Source: Clostridia bacterium (GTDB lineage: Bacteria > Bacillota_A > Clostridia > Oscillospirales > CAG-272). Taken from it: DNA of 64,000 nucleotides. Position 1 is the first letter of the stretch. Each line of letters begins with the position of its first letter. The notes beneath the pieces were generated by a model that was not told where the DNA came from, made no database searches, and worked only from the letters and a program-made list of their open reading frames with translations. This document shows, in pieces, positions 9,455 to 18,378 of the stretch. The position numbers were made by a program, and so were the translations under genes. Location: assembly GCA_017445115.1 (NCBI GenBank), contig JAFSUU010000010.1:22471-86470 (forward strand). Direction: 5' to 3'.

Positions 9455-10326
9455 TCAAGACACCCCCTTTCAGAGAGCGCTTCTTTTATGACCGCGGCGC
9501 ATTCGTCGGGATCGAAGACGTCGAGCGGTACGTCGAGCCCCGCGTCGCGAAGGCGCCACAAAAACTCCGTTGTCTGCGGAACGTCAAGCCCCGCTTCCCA
9601 CAGCTCTTCGGCGCGGCAGAATATTTCTCTCGGCGTGCCGTCCATGATTATCCCGCCGTTTTCCATAACGATCACGCGGTCAGCTTCAGACGCTTCATTC
9701 ATATAGTGAGTGATCAAAACCACCGTTATTCCCTCTTCACGGTTAAGACGAATGATATTCTTCATAACTTCGCGTCTGCCGAGAGGGTCGAGCATCGCGG
9801 TGCTCTCGTCGAAGATTATACAGCGGCGTTTCATAGCGAGAGCGCCGGCTATCGCCACTCTCTGCTTCTGACCTCCCGAAAGCCTTGACGCGGAGTGACG
9901 CGCGTATTCGCTCATCCCGACCGCCGAAAGCGCGTCGTCAACACGTTTTCTTATTTCTTCGGACGGTATCCCGAGATTTTCGGGACCGAACGCAACGTCG
10001 TCTTCAACTATCGTTGCAACTATCTGGTTGTCCGGGTTCTGAAAGACCATTCCGACGCTTCTTCTCGCGCCGTATATGTCGTCCTCGGTAGTGTTCTCGT
10101 CCGTGACTTCCACTCCGTCGACGACAAGTCTGCCCGAATCCGGCACATTTATCATACATAAGAGCTTTGCAAGAGTGGACTTTCCGCTTCCGTTTCTGCC
10201 GAGGATAGCGGTAAAAGTACCCTCTTCTATTTCAAAACTCACGTTTTTAAGTGCCTCAACGCGCTCTTCCGGAGTATCTCCCTCGTAAGCAAAAGACACG
10301 TTTTCAGCTGTAATAATCCTGCTCAT
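9451..10326 (-). CDS. ecfA1: Energy-coupling factor transporter ATPase EcfA1
   Basis: 291-residue ABC ATPase. Walker A GRNGSGKST, Q-loop FQNPDNQIVATIVEDDVAFG (the EcfA1 form), signature LSGGQKQRVAIAGALA, Walker B IIFDESTAMLD and H-loop THYMNE. In EcfA1 proteins the residue after Walker B is typically Ser rather than Pro (DESTAMLD), as seen here. It is 24 bp downstream of the methyltransferase gene and overlaps ecfA2 by four bases. Confidence 0.96.
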   Translation of the reverse strand: MSRIITAENVSFAYEGDTPEERVEALKNVSFEIEEGTFTAILGRNGSGKSTLAKLLCMINVPDSGRLVVDGVEVTDENTTEDDIYGARRSVGMVFQNPDNQIVATIVEDDVAFGPENLGIPSEEIRKRVDDALSAVGMSEYARHSASRLSGGQKQRVAIAGALAMKRRCIIFDESTAMLDPLGRREVMKNIIRLNREEGITVVLITHYMNEASEADRVIVMENGGIIMDGTPREIFCRAEELWEAGLDVPQTTEFLWRLRDAGLDVPLDVFDPDECAAVIKEALSERGCLE

Positions 10327-10350
10327 TTTACTCCGTATTTCTTTTCTTGT

Positions 10351-11241
10351 TCAATCAAATCTCATTTCAAATCTCGCCGACGCTCCTGCGGGAAGAACGA
10401 GCCCGCTTGACGTCACCGGAAGCCCTGTTTCTCCTACCTCAAGCGTACCGCAAGACGCGGCGCGGCGCGGGATCGCTCTCATCAGCATATATCCCATCGA
10501 TGCAGGGGAAAGTCCGGTAGTATACGAATTGATCAGGAAGAACAGCGGCTCATCGGAAAGAAGCGACGCGGCGAGTTTTATAAGCTCGTCAGCACACTCT
10601 TCGAGTTTCCACATTTCTCCCGAAGGACCTCTGCCGTATGACGGAGGGTCCATTATGATCCCGTCGTATTTGTGTCCTCTTCTGATCTCGCGTTCAACAA
10701 ATTTCTTACAATCGTCTACGATATATCTGACCGGCGCGTCAGCAAGTCCCGACAGCGCAAGATTCTCTTTAGCGGCGCCGACCATACCTTTTGACGCGTC
10801 GACGTGACACACCTCGGCTCCCGCTGATGCCGCGGCGGCTGTAGCGCCTCCGGTATACGCGAAAAGATTGAGCACTTTCGGCCTTCCTTCAAATCCGGAG
10901 CCGATCGCCCGTTTGATTATGTCGGAAAACCAGTCCCAGTTTGTCGCCTGCTCGGGAAACAAGCCCGTATGCTTGAAGCCCATCGGACGGAGTCTGAAAG
11001 TAAGCTCTCCGTATTTGATGCACCAGCTCTCCGGCATATTGTTGACTGTCCACGAGCCTCCGCCGCTCTTCGATCTGCGGTATACACCGCTCGCGCGGCG
11101 CCATCTCGGATCGAATCTTTCGCCGTGCCAGATTATCTGAGGATCGGGGCGTATAAGGATCTCTTTGCCCCACCTTTCGAGCCTTTCGCCGCCGTCGGCG
11201 TCAATCAGCTCGTAATCTTTCCATCTATTACTGATCCACAT
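10351..11241 (-). CDS. RlmI/RlmK-like class I SAM-dependent methyltransferase
   Basis: 296 residues of the COG1092-type rRNA methyltransferase fold. The SAM-binding motif I is VLNLFAYTGGAT (about 120-131). The acidic loop is CHVDASKGM. The catalytic/target-base motif is IIMDPPSYGRG (about 200). It lacks the N-terminal PUA domain of E. coli RlmI and instead starts with a beta-rich segment containing IIWHGERFDPRW. The likely target is a base of 23S rRNA, but the exact position cannot be told. The start lies seven bases after the ruvC stop. Confidence 0.85.
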   Translation of the reverse strand: MWISNRWKDYELIDADGGERLERWGKEILIRPDPQIIWHGERFDPRWRRASGVYRRSKSGGGSWTVNNMPESWCIKYGELTFRLRPMGFKHTGLFPEQATNWDWFSDIIKRAIGSGFEGRPKVLNLFAYTGGATAAAASAGAEVCHVDASKGMVGAAKENLALSGLADAPVRYIVDDCKKFVEREIRRGHKYDGIIMDPPSYGRGPSGEMWKLEECADELIKLAASLLSDEPLFFLINSYTTGLSPASMGYMLMRAIPRRAASCGTLEVGETGLPVTSSGLVLPAGASARFEMRFD

Positions 11242-11248
11242 AGTTCAC

Positions 11249-11746
11249 TCACATTTTATAGTATTTGCTGAGAGCCGAAGCTCCGACGTTCGCATGACAG
11301 ACCGCAAGTGCGAGCGCGTCGGCGGTATCGTCCGGCTTCGGAGGCTTCGGGAGTTTCAATATAGTCGTCACCATCGCTATGACCTGCCGCTTTTCAGCGC
11401 GTCCGTATCCTACGACCGCCTGCTTGACTTGAAGCGGGGTGTACTCGAATATCGGTATCCCGTGCATCTTGGCCGCGAGAAGAATAACGCCCCTCGCTTC
11501 CGCGACGACGATACCCGTCTTTTGGTTCGTATTCCAGAAGAGCTCTTCGACCGCCATTGCGTCCGGCTTGTACTCCTCCATGAGATTTGAGAGCCCGGTG
11601 TATATCGTTTGCAGCCTCTCTTCAACGGGGTGACCGGCAGGCGTCTGAATCGAATCGTAGGCGAGCGTTTTGTATTTGAAATTTTCAGAGTCAATTACTC
11701 CCCAGCCCACGATGGCGATGCCGGGGTCGATCCCAAGTATTCTCAC
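11249..11746 (-). CDS. ruvC: Holliday junction resolvase RuvC
   Basis: About 165 residues, matching RuvC length. It cuts Holliday junctions bound by RuvAB. The N terminus RILGIDPGIAIVGWG carries the first catalytic Asp. VEELFWNTNQKTG carries the Glu. The C-terminal PDDTADALALAVCH carries the last Asp pair. I chose the GTG at 11746 because GGAG lies nine bases upstream and known RuvC proteins begin MRILGIDPG; an ATG at 11761 is the alternative. The longer frame to 11809 runs into the promoter. It is the first gene of the minus-strand convoy and is separated from ruvAB, which are divergent. Confidence 0.95.
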   Translation of the reverse strand: MRILGIDPGIAIVGWGVIDSENFKYKTLAYDSIQTPAGHPVEERLQTIYTGLSNLMEEYKPDAMAVEELFWNTNQKTGIVVAEARGVILLAAKMHGIPIFEYTPLQVKQAVVGYGRAEKRQVIAMVTTILKLPKPPKPDDTADALALAVCHANVGASALSKYYKM

Positions 11747-11780
11747 GGCATAGTTCTCCATTTTATTTTCATAGTATAAT

Positions 11781-11809
11781 ATTATATCAAATTTTAATTT
11801 AATAGTCAA
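11781..11809 (-). promoter_or_regulatory. Sigma-A promoter for ruvC and the minus-strand convoy
   Basis: Reading the minus strand: TTGACT at 11809-11804, a 17-bp spacer, then TATAAT at 11786-11781. The expected transcription start, about 11775, lies just ahead of the ruvC start codon candidates. Confidence 0.85.
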
Positions 11810-11866
11810 TATCCGGATTTAATATATTTTAACGCGCGCAAAAAATTGAGTAAATCGGCTATTAAC

Positions 11867-11895
11867 TTTACAATCGGCAAAAAGTATGGTATAAT
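11867..11895 (+). promoter_or_regulatory. Extended -10 promoter for the yfhO-ruvA-ruvB operon
   Basis: TTTACA at 11867-11872, a 17-bp spacer, TATAAT at 11890-11895, with TGG immediately before the -10 (extended -10). It is divergent from the ruvC promoter, with 57 bp between the two -35 boxes. Confidence 0.85.
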
Positions 11896-11946
11896 AATTG
11901 TGATTTTGGTTAAAAAGGAGCGCGGTCCCCCGCGCGGTCACGATAT

Positions 11947-14895
11947 ATGGACGATAGATTTGACGACGCCGTATCCGGCGATGCGGTGTCCGTAAGAATA
12001 GCCGAGCCGGCAGGGCGGATAAGGTCGTATTTTGACAGACTTCGAGCGTATCTTTACGGAAAAAAATATCTCGGATTCTGCTTTCTGATCCCCGCGTTTC
12101 TCCTGCTTCTCGCATATCTTTTCAGAGGGGTTTACCCCGCAAGTACGGGTTCGGTACTCGTTCTTGACCTCAACGGTCAGTACGTCTATTTTCACGAGGC
12201 TCTGCGCGATATAATCACGGACGGCGGCAGCTTCGTTTATTCCTTCAGGCGCGCTCTCGGCGGAGAGTTCATGGGCATTTTCGCCTACTATCTTGCAAGC
12301 CCTCTCACGTTTATTGTCGCGCTGTTCCCGAAAGAACATATCACGGAAGCGATCTACTTCCTTCTCGTTTTGAAATGCGGCCTTTGCGGTTTCACTTTCG
12401 GCATCTTTGCTCACAAGACAAGACCGCGCCATCCGCTGACTACGATAACTTTCTCCGTGATGTGGGCGCTCTGCTCATTCGCGGTCGTGATGCAGCACAA
12501 CCTCATGTGGACCGACTGCATCATCCTCTTCCCTCTGATACTTCTGGGAATACAAAAGATAGTGAAAGAGGGAAAGATCTCGCTCTACGTTATAACCCTC
12601 TCGCTCGCGGTGCTCTCCAACTTCTATATAGGATATATGGTCTGCATTTTCTCCGGAGTCTACTTCTTCCTCTACTATGCGTCGAAGAACAGATCAGAGA
12701 GAAATCCGCGCGGCGTGAAGATCCACTTCGGGAAGAGCTTTCTCCGCTTTGTTCTTGCCTCGCTCTGCGCGATATGCATCTCGGCTGTCATAATCCTTCC
12801 CACCTATTACTCGCTTTCCCTCGGCAAGTCAGACTTTTCCGATCCGAACTTTGTACCGTCTATGAAATTCAATCTTGCCGATATGTTCACGAAATTCTAC
12901 TTCGGATCATACGACAACGTGCGTCCGGACGGACTTCCGTTCCTGTATACGGGCACTCTGACGCTTCTCGTAGCTCCGCTCTATTTCGTTTGCAAAAAGA
13001 TAGCGATACGGGAAAAAATAGTCTCCGCGGTGACGTTCATTTTCTTCACTGTAAGCATGAACATCACGACGCTCGACCTCGTTTGGCACGGATTTCAAAA
13101 GCCGAACTGGCTGAATTACAGATATGCGTTCATGCTTTGCTTCTTCCTCGTCTTCTGGGGGATGAGGGCGTTCGAGCATATCAGAGAGATCAGTTTCAAA
13201 TGGGTCATCGCAACTTTTGCGCTGACGAGCGCAGTGCTGATAATTTTCCAGAAGATCGGTTACGATAATCTGCCCAACATGAGGGCGATACTCCCCTCGC
13301 TTCTCATTGCTTTCGTTCTTCTGTGTATTGTCAGAGGAGTGCGGTCGAACAGCCTTCGCCGCGAGACCGGAGCGCGCACCGCGCTGCTGATCTTCATCTG
13401 TGCGGAAATGCTCGCATCAACTCTTGTCAACTTCAACGACCTTGACAATGACGTATCTTTTTCAAGCAGAAGCAGATATCGCGATTTCATCGACCGCGTG
13501 TCCGTCGCGGTCGCGGATATAAACGAACACGACTCCTCGTTCTACCGGACCGAAAAGACTTTTATGAAAAAAACGAACGACAATATGGCGCTCGGGATCT
13601 TCGGTCTTTCCGGCTCTACGTCCACGCTGAACGCGGAAACGATAAAATTTCTTCAGCGCCTCGGATTCGCATCAAAATCACACTGGACTAAATACATCGG
13701 CGAAACTCCCGTTTCCGACTCATTGCTCGGAGTAAAATATATCATAGCCAAGGATGGCGACGTCGTAAACGAGGTAAACGAGATCTTCGACTATCCGGAC
13801 AAAGATATGACGGTTTATGAAAATCCGTTCGCGCTGTCGATTGCGACGGCGGTCTCGACAAAGCTGACAAACGCTCCGTTTACCGACGAAGGGACGGTTT
13901 CGCCGTTTGACAGAATGAACGACCTCGTTTCATATATGCTCGGCACTCCCGACGCCGACGGAGTTTTCAGAGAAGCCGAACTTCTTTCGATCTCTACGGA
14001 GAATATCACGGAAACGAACGTCGCAAATCATTACAAATACGCAAAAACGGACACCGAGCGTTCGGCGAGAGTCAATTATACGATCAAAGTCGATTCGACC
14101 GATCCGATATACTGCTATTTTCCCAGCAAATACACCCGTCTGTCCGAGCTGATAGTTAACGGCCAGGAGATCGGATCGTATTACGACAGCGAGAGCTATA
14201 TAATATACTGCATCGGCAGATTCTCACCCGGAGAAACCGTTACCGTCACGCTGAAACTTGAAAAATCGGAGCTTTACGTTGACCGCAGCGTATCATATTT
14301 CCGCTATCTCGATACAAACCGGTTTGAAGAAGCGTTCAGAACGCTCGGCGAATATCCTCTTACCGTCAGCGAATGGACAGAGGATTCGATCTACGGAACG
14401 ATCACCGTTCCGGAAGACAGAACACAGATCTACACTTCCATTCCGTATGACGCCGGCTGGGTCGTCTGCTGCGACGGGGAAAGAGTCGAGACCTCAGACG
14501 TTCTCTCCGGGCTTCTCACATTCACTCTCGAGCCCGGAGAGCACGAGCTCTCGATGGAATACAAACCGGAATGCGTAAAACAAGGCAATATCATATCAAT
14601 TCTCGGTCTTATCGCGTTTATCCTGATCGCAGTCAGCAATAAACTCCTCCTCTCCTCCGCAAAGAAAAAGAGAGAGGCGCTCCGCGCCGCGCTGCCGGCT
14701 CCGGACGGCACGGACGGTTCCGGTTTTTCCGAAGAACAGCCGGAAACAGAATGCCGTGAGACGGAAGATACTACCGATACTTCCGATGTTCCCGATATTT
14801 CCGGTACGGCTGAAAACGAAAAAGAGAACGAAACGGTCAACACACAAACTTGCGAAACCGAAGATACAAAAAACGATGAAGGAGCAGATCAATGA
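11947..14895 (+). CDS. YfhO family multi-pass membrane protein
   Basis: 982 residues. After a cytoplasmic N terminus (about 1-40) there are about a dozen hydrophobic helices to residue 500. An extracellular beta-rich domain of about 350 residues follows, then one more TM (IISILGLIAFILIAVSN) and a Glu/Thr-rich tail. This is the YfhO (GT-C-like) architecture. B. subtilis YfhO is implicated in glycosylation of lipoteichoic acid, so cell-envelope glycosyl transfer is the likely job. The ATG at 11947 has an AGGAG 26 bases upstream, unusually far, with a small hairpin (CGCGG/CCGCG) between. The gene ends by overlapping ruvA four bases (ATGA). Confidence 0.85.
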   Translation: MDDRFDDAVSGDAVSVRIAEPAGRIRSYFDRLRAYLYGKKYLGFCFLIPAFLLLLAYLFRGVYPASTGSVLVLDLNGQYVYFHEALRDIITDGGSFVYSFRRALGGEFMGIFAYYLASPLTFIVALFPKEHITEAIYFLLVLKCGLCGFTFGIFAHKTRPRHPLTTITFSVMWALCSFAVVMQHNLMWTDCIILFPLILLGIQKIVKEGKISLYVITLSLAVLSNFYIGYMVCIFSGVYFFLYYASKNRSERNPRGVKIHFGKSFLRFVLASLCAICISAVIILPTYYSLSLGKSDFSDPNFVPSMKFNLADMFTKFYFGSYDNVRPDGLPFLYTGTLTLLVAPLYFVCKKIAIREKIVSAVTFIFFTVSMNITTLDLVWHGFQKPNWLNYRYAFMLCFFLVFWGMRAFEHIREISFKWVIATFALTSAVLIIFQKIGYDNLPNMRAILPSLLIAFVLLCIVRGVRSNSLRRETGARTALLIFICAEMLASTLVNFNDLDNDVSFSSRSRYRDFIDRVSVAVADINEHDSSFYRTEKTFMKKTNDNMALGIFGLSGSTSTLNAETIKFLQRLGFASKSHWTKYIGETPVSDSLLGVKYIIAKDGDVVNEVNEIFDYPDKDMTVYENPFALSIATAVSTKLTNAPFTDEGTVSPFDRMNDLVSYMLGTPDADGVFREAELLSISTENITETNVANHYKYAKTDTERSARVNYTIKVDSTDPIYCYFPSKYTRLSELIVNGQEIGSYYDSESYIIYCIGRFSPGETVTVTLKLEKSELYVDRSVSYFRYLDTNRFEEAFRTLGEYPLTVSEWTEDSIYGTITVPEDRTQIYTSIPYDAGWVVCCDGERVETSDVLSGLLTFTLEPGEHELSMEYKPECVKQGNIISILGLIAFILIAVSNKLLLSSAKKKREALRAALPAPDGTDGSGFSEEQPETECRETEDTTDTSDVPDISGTAENEKENETVNTQTCETEDTKNDEGADQ

Positions 14896-15515
14896 TTTAC
14901 TGCTTAACAGGCGAGCTCATCATGCTCGACGCGCTGAATTACACCGCGGTCATCGACTGCGCGGGCGTCGGATATAAGACGACGATCACCTCCAACACGC
15001 TCAGCGCGCTTTCTCAACTCTCCGGAAAAGAAGTCCGCATCTACACTCACATGCAGGTCAGCGAAAACTCCGTGGAGCTTTACGGCTTTTTCGACACGGA
15101 CGAGCTCGAGGCATTCAAATTGCTTATCACGGTATCCGGTATCGGTCCGAAGGGCGCCATGGCGGTCCTGTCCGCAATGAAACCGTACGAGCTCTCCCTT
15201 GCCATCGCGTCGGAGGATTCCAAGACGATATCGCGGGCGCAGGGCGTCGGAGCTAAAACCGCGGCGAGAATAGTGCTGGAGCTTAAGGATAAATTCACAA
15301 AAGCGTTCCCTGTTCCGGGAGCGGGAGAGACGGTCAAAACCGTATCGAGAACTCCCGTCTCACGCGGCGAGGCGTCAAAGCTGTCCGACGCGAGAGATGC
15401 GCTTACAGTTCTCGGATTTTCGAGAACGGAAGCGACGAACGCGCTAAAAAACGCGGACACTTCCAAGCCGCTTGAAGATATCGTAAAAGACGCGCTCGCG
15501 TCTTTGATGAAGTGA
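14892..15515 (+). CDS. ruvA: Holliday junction branch migration protein RuvA
   Basis: 207 residues. RuvA tetramers bind the junction and load RuvB. Domain I starts [29 protein letters not shown]. The helix-hairpin-helix motifs are [18 protein letters not shown] and [22 protein letters not shown]. Domain III ([16 protein letters not shown]) contacts RuvB. The ATG overlaps the yfhO stop, and ruvB begins 16 bp downstream. Confidence 0.97.
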   Translation: MIYCLTGELIMLDALNYTAVIDCAGVGYKTTITSNTLSALSQLSGKEVRIYTHMQVSENSVELYGFFDTDELEAFKLLITVSGIGPKGAMAVLSAMKPYELSLAIASEDSKTISRAQGVGAKTAARIVLELKDKFTKAFPVPGAGETVKTVSRTPVSRGEASKLSDARDALTVLGFSRTEATNALKNADTSKPLEDIVKDALASLMK

Positions 15516-15531
15516 GAGAAAGGAGAACGGT

Positions 15532-16596
15532 ATGACATTTACAGACGACGAAGAATTCGCCACCGAGCTTGAAAACCGGATGGTAGATACAGAGTATACG
15601 AGCGAAGACCGTGACACCGAGTTTTCTCTTCGCCCTCACACACTCGAAGAATATATCGGTCAGGAAAAAGCGAAAGAGATTCTGAAAATTTATATCGACG
15701 CCGCAAAGCTTCGTGGCGACTGCCTCGACCATATCCTTCTCTGGGGTCCTCCCGGACTCGGCAAGACAACACTTGCGGGCATCATAGCTTCGGAGCTCGG
15801 AGTCAACTTCAGAGTGACCTCCGGTCCTGCGATTGAAAAGCAGGGAGACCTCGCGGCGCTCCTGACGAATCTCGCCGAAGGGGACGTGCTGTTTATCGAC
15901 GAGATACACCGTCTGTCCCGAAACATAGAGGAGATCCTCTACCCCGCTATGGAGGACTTTCAGCTTGACATTATCATAGGAAAAGGTCCTGCGGCAAGGT
16001 CGATCCGTCTGCCGCTCCCGCGCTTCACTCTGATCGGAGCGACGACGCGTCAGGGACAGTTGACACAACCTCTTCGCGACCGTTTCGGTATACCGCTCAA
16101 ACTTGAGCTCTACACCTCGGAAGAGCTGACCGAGATCGTCGAGAGAAGCGCTGAGATACTCAACGTGCCGATAACAAAAGAGGGGGCTATGGAGATCGCC
16201 TCCAGATCCCGCGGCACGCCCCGTATCGCAAACCGTTTTCTGAAGAGAGTCCGCGATTTTGCACAGGTGAGAGGGGACGGAGAGATTACCCTTGAAGCGG
16301 CAAGAGCGGCGCTCGACCTTCTCGACGTCGACCGTCTGGGACTTGACAATATCGACCGCCGAATGCTGGAAACGATAATCAAATTCTACGACGGAGGTCC
16401 GGTAGGACTTGAGACCATCGCCGCGACGACCGGCGAGGAATCGATAACTCTCGAGGACGTTTATGAGCCTTATCTGCTCCAGATCGGATTCTTATCCCGC
16501 ACTCCGAGAGGAAGATGCGTAACGCGTCTCGCTTATGAGCATCTCGGCATCCCGTATAAACCGTCCGGCACCGACGTTCAGCTTCAGCTCGATTAA
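15532..16596 (+). CDS. ruvB: Holliday junction branch migration helicase RuvB
   Basis: 354-residue AAA+ motor that drives branch migration. Walker A is GPPGLGKTT (about 68-76), Walker [10 protein letters not shown], sensor 1 LIGATTR, Arg finger region LRDRFG. The C-terminal winged helix ends [35 protein letters not shown] precedes the ATG. It is the last gene of the operon; a terminator follows. Confidence 0.98.
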   Translation: MTFTDDEEFATELENRMVDTEYTSEDRDTEFSLRPHTLEEYIGQEKAKEILKIYIDAAKLRGDCLDHILLWGPPGLGKTTLAGIIASELGVNFRVTSGPAIEKQGDLAALLTNLAEGDVLFIDEIHRLSRNIEEILYPAMEDFQLDIIIGKGPAARSIRLPLPRFTLIGATTRQGQLTQPLRDRFGIPLKLELYTSEELTEIVERSAEILNVPITKEGAMEIASRSRGTPRIANRFLKRVRDFAQVRGDGEITLEAARAALDLLDVDRLGLDNIDRRMLETIIKFYDGGPVGLETIAATTGEESITLEDVYEPYLLQIGFLSRTPRGRCVTRLAYEHLGIPYKPSGTDVQLQLD

Positions 16597-16653
16597 GCAA
16601 AAGCTCCGCGCGGCAAGGACTCTTGGATATATGCAAATGTAAAATATGTATAG

Positions 16654-16698
16654 GCGGCAAGCACTTTAGTCAAACGGCTAATTTGCTTGCCGCTTTTT
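16654..16698 (+). terminator. Rho-independent terminator after ruvB
   Basis: A perfect 10-bp stem (GCGGCAAGCA at 16654-16663 with TGCTTGCCGC at 16684-16693), 20-base loop, then TTTTT. Confidence 0.85.
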
Positions 16699-16747
16699 GA
16701 TTATTTTACATTTAACAAAACCGTTACAAATAAACGCGCGCATTTAT

Positions 16748-16776
16748 TTGACAAATCGGATTTTTTTTGATAATAT
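16748..16776 (+). promoter_or_regulatory. Promoter for aminotransferase-kinase pair
   Basis: TTGACA at 16748-16753, 17-bp spacer, TAATAT at 16771-16776; a TATAAT at 16776-16781 overlaps but has a 22-bp spacer. ATCGGAGGC follows before the start at 16830. Confidence 0.65.
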
Positions 16777-16829
16777 ATAATATTGCGATAAAGATTAATA
16801 AGTTATAAAGTTCATATCGGAGGCATTTT

Positions 16830-18377
16830 ATGTATACATCACCGAAACTTTCACTTGAAGATATTCTCGGAAACGGATACACCGACGCTCTCGTCGCCGC
16901 AAACGCGGCGCTCGGTATGCTCGGAAAAAAAGAAGCGCATCGGCTTGCAGCTGAAAAAATCGACTTTTTCCCCGCTGAAAAACAGCAAAAAAACGACGAG
17001 CTTCTCGCGTCTGTCGGCAAAGAGATCATACCTCATTTTTATAATGACAATGACGGAGCCGCTACGGCTGCGTTTGCAAAAGCTCTATCTAAAGATTCCG
17101 CACCCGTGACCGGCGTCGGATGCTTCAGACTCGGAGAAGACGGAAAGCTCTATCTGATCGGGAAGAGCGAACACTATCACGCTCCTCTCGGACACAGATT
17201 CGACGGATACCGTCTTATCGACAATGCGAGGGCTCTCGGAGTGCTCAACGCAACTCACAACAATACAAGAGGATACATTACGAGACTTTGCGAGCGCCGC
17301 CTCGTTCAGAGCGCAAACGGGATCGACTGGTCGGATGACGCGGCAACGGAAAAGATAATCTCATCTACCGCTCACAAAGTGCTCAACCGCGTTATCAACC
17401 TTGAGACCGGTTCCCTTTCAGTCGAAGCCGGTATCAAAATGATGCTCGCGCGTTTCTACAGACTTTCTCCCGAATTTCCGGAGCCGAAATATTACGGAAA
17501 AACGCCCGTTTTCTTCGTTATGGCGGACAATCACGGCGGACGCGAAGCAAACTACCACGGCACGACGGTCGTCGCTCAGACGTTCCGCGGGCTCTGGCCG
17601 GAGTTCGCCGAGAAAGAAGAGAACGCCGGAATTTACAAGGTAATCCCGGTTTCAATCAACGACATCGACGATTTCAAAGCAAAGATAGAGAAATACAACA
17701 GCGGTGAGTACAAGACCGCGGGATTTCTCCACGAGATAGTTCTGATGAACTACGGCGGGATCAAGCTGACGAAAGAATTTTTGAACGAAGCATACGCGCT
17801 TTGTGAAAAGTTCGATACGCCGACACTTGTCGACGAGATCCAGTCCTGCATGTGGTACCGCGGATTCTTCCAGTTCAGACTTTACGACCTTAAGCCCGAC
17901 TTTGTTATCATCGGCAAAGGCTTCCCGGGCGGCGAATATCCCGCGAGCAAGATCATCTGCACCGCGGAATACGACACGCTCAACCAGTTCGGCGCGCTCG
18001 TTACGAACGGACAGGAAGAGCTTGCTTCTCTCGCTTACCTTATCACAATGAACTATATGAGGACCGTCGGTGCCGAAGTTGAAAAAACAGGCGAAATGTT
18101 TGAAGCGGGACTCAAAGCAATAGCCGCCCGTCATCCGCGAACGATCGTCAAAGCGGAGGGTATGCAGCTTCTCGCGGCGCTCCACTTTGCTGATGCGGCA
18201 AAAGCGGCGGAATTCGCGAAAGAGATGAAGAAGCACTATATCGACGCTTCCGCACAGACGTATAAGCCTCATTGCCCTCCGGCACTTCTTCTGAAGCCTC
18301 CGGTAATATCTTCCGAAGCGACGGTGGAGTTCATACTCAGAACGATCGAAACGATAATCGAAGAAAAAGAGGCGTGA
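16830..18377 (+). CDS. Class III (PLP-dependent) aminotransferase-like protein
   Basis: 515 residues. The large domain has the fold-type I PLP pattern of class III aminotransferases: a conserved Asp in LVDEIQSCMWYRG, and the Schiff-base Lys expected in DFVIIGKGFPGGEYPASK (about 365-382). TNGQEELASLAYLI matches the region after the Lys. The N-terminal 150 residues are longer than usual and unfamiliar. The substrate is unknown. The FGGY kinase starts one base after the stop, and an amidohydrolase and sugar isomerase follow, which suggests an amino-sugar or sugar-acid catabolic route. SD GGAGG is nine bases before the ATG. Confidence 0.8.
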   Translation: MYTSPKLSLEDILGNGYTDALVAANAALGMLGKKEAHRLAAEKIDFFPAEKQQKNDELLASVGKEIIPHFYNDNDGAATAAFAKALSKDSAPVTGVGCFRLGEDGKLYLIGKSEHYHAPLGHRFDGYRLIDNARALGVLNATHNNTRGYITRLCERRLVQSANGIDWSDDAATEKIISSTAHKVLNRVINLETGSLSVEAGIKMMLARFYRLSPEFPEPKYYGKTPVFFVMADNHGGREANYHGTTVVAQTFRGLWPEFAEKEENAGIYKVIPVSINDIDDFKAKIEKYNSGEYKTAGFLHEIVLMNYGGIKLTKEFLNEAYALCEKFDTPTLVDEIQSCMWYRGFFQFRLYDLKPDFVIIGKGFPGGEYPASKIICTAEYDTLNQFGALVTNGQEELASLAYLITMNYMRTVGAEVEKTGEMFEAGLKAIAARHPRTIVKAEGMQLLAALHFADAAKAAEFAKEMKKHYIDASAQTYKPHCPPALLLKPPVISSEATVEFILRTIETIIEEKEA

Positions 18378-18378
18378 T

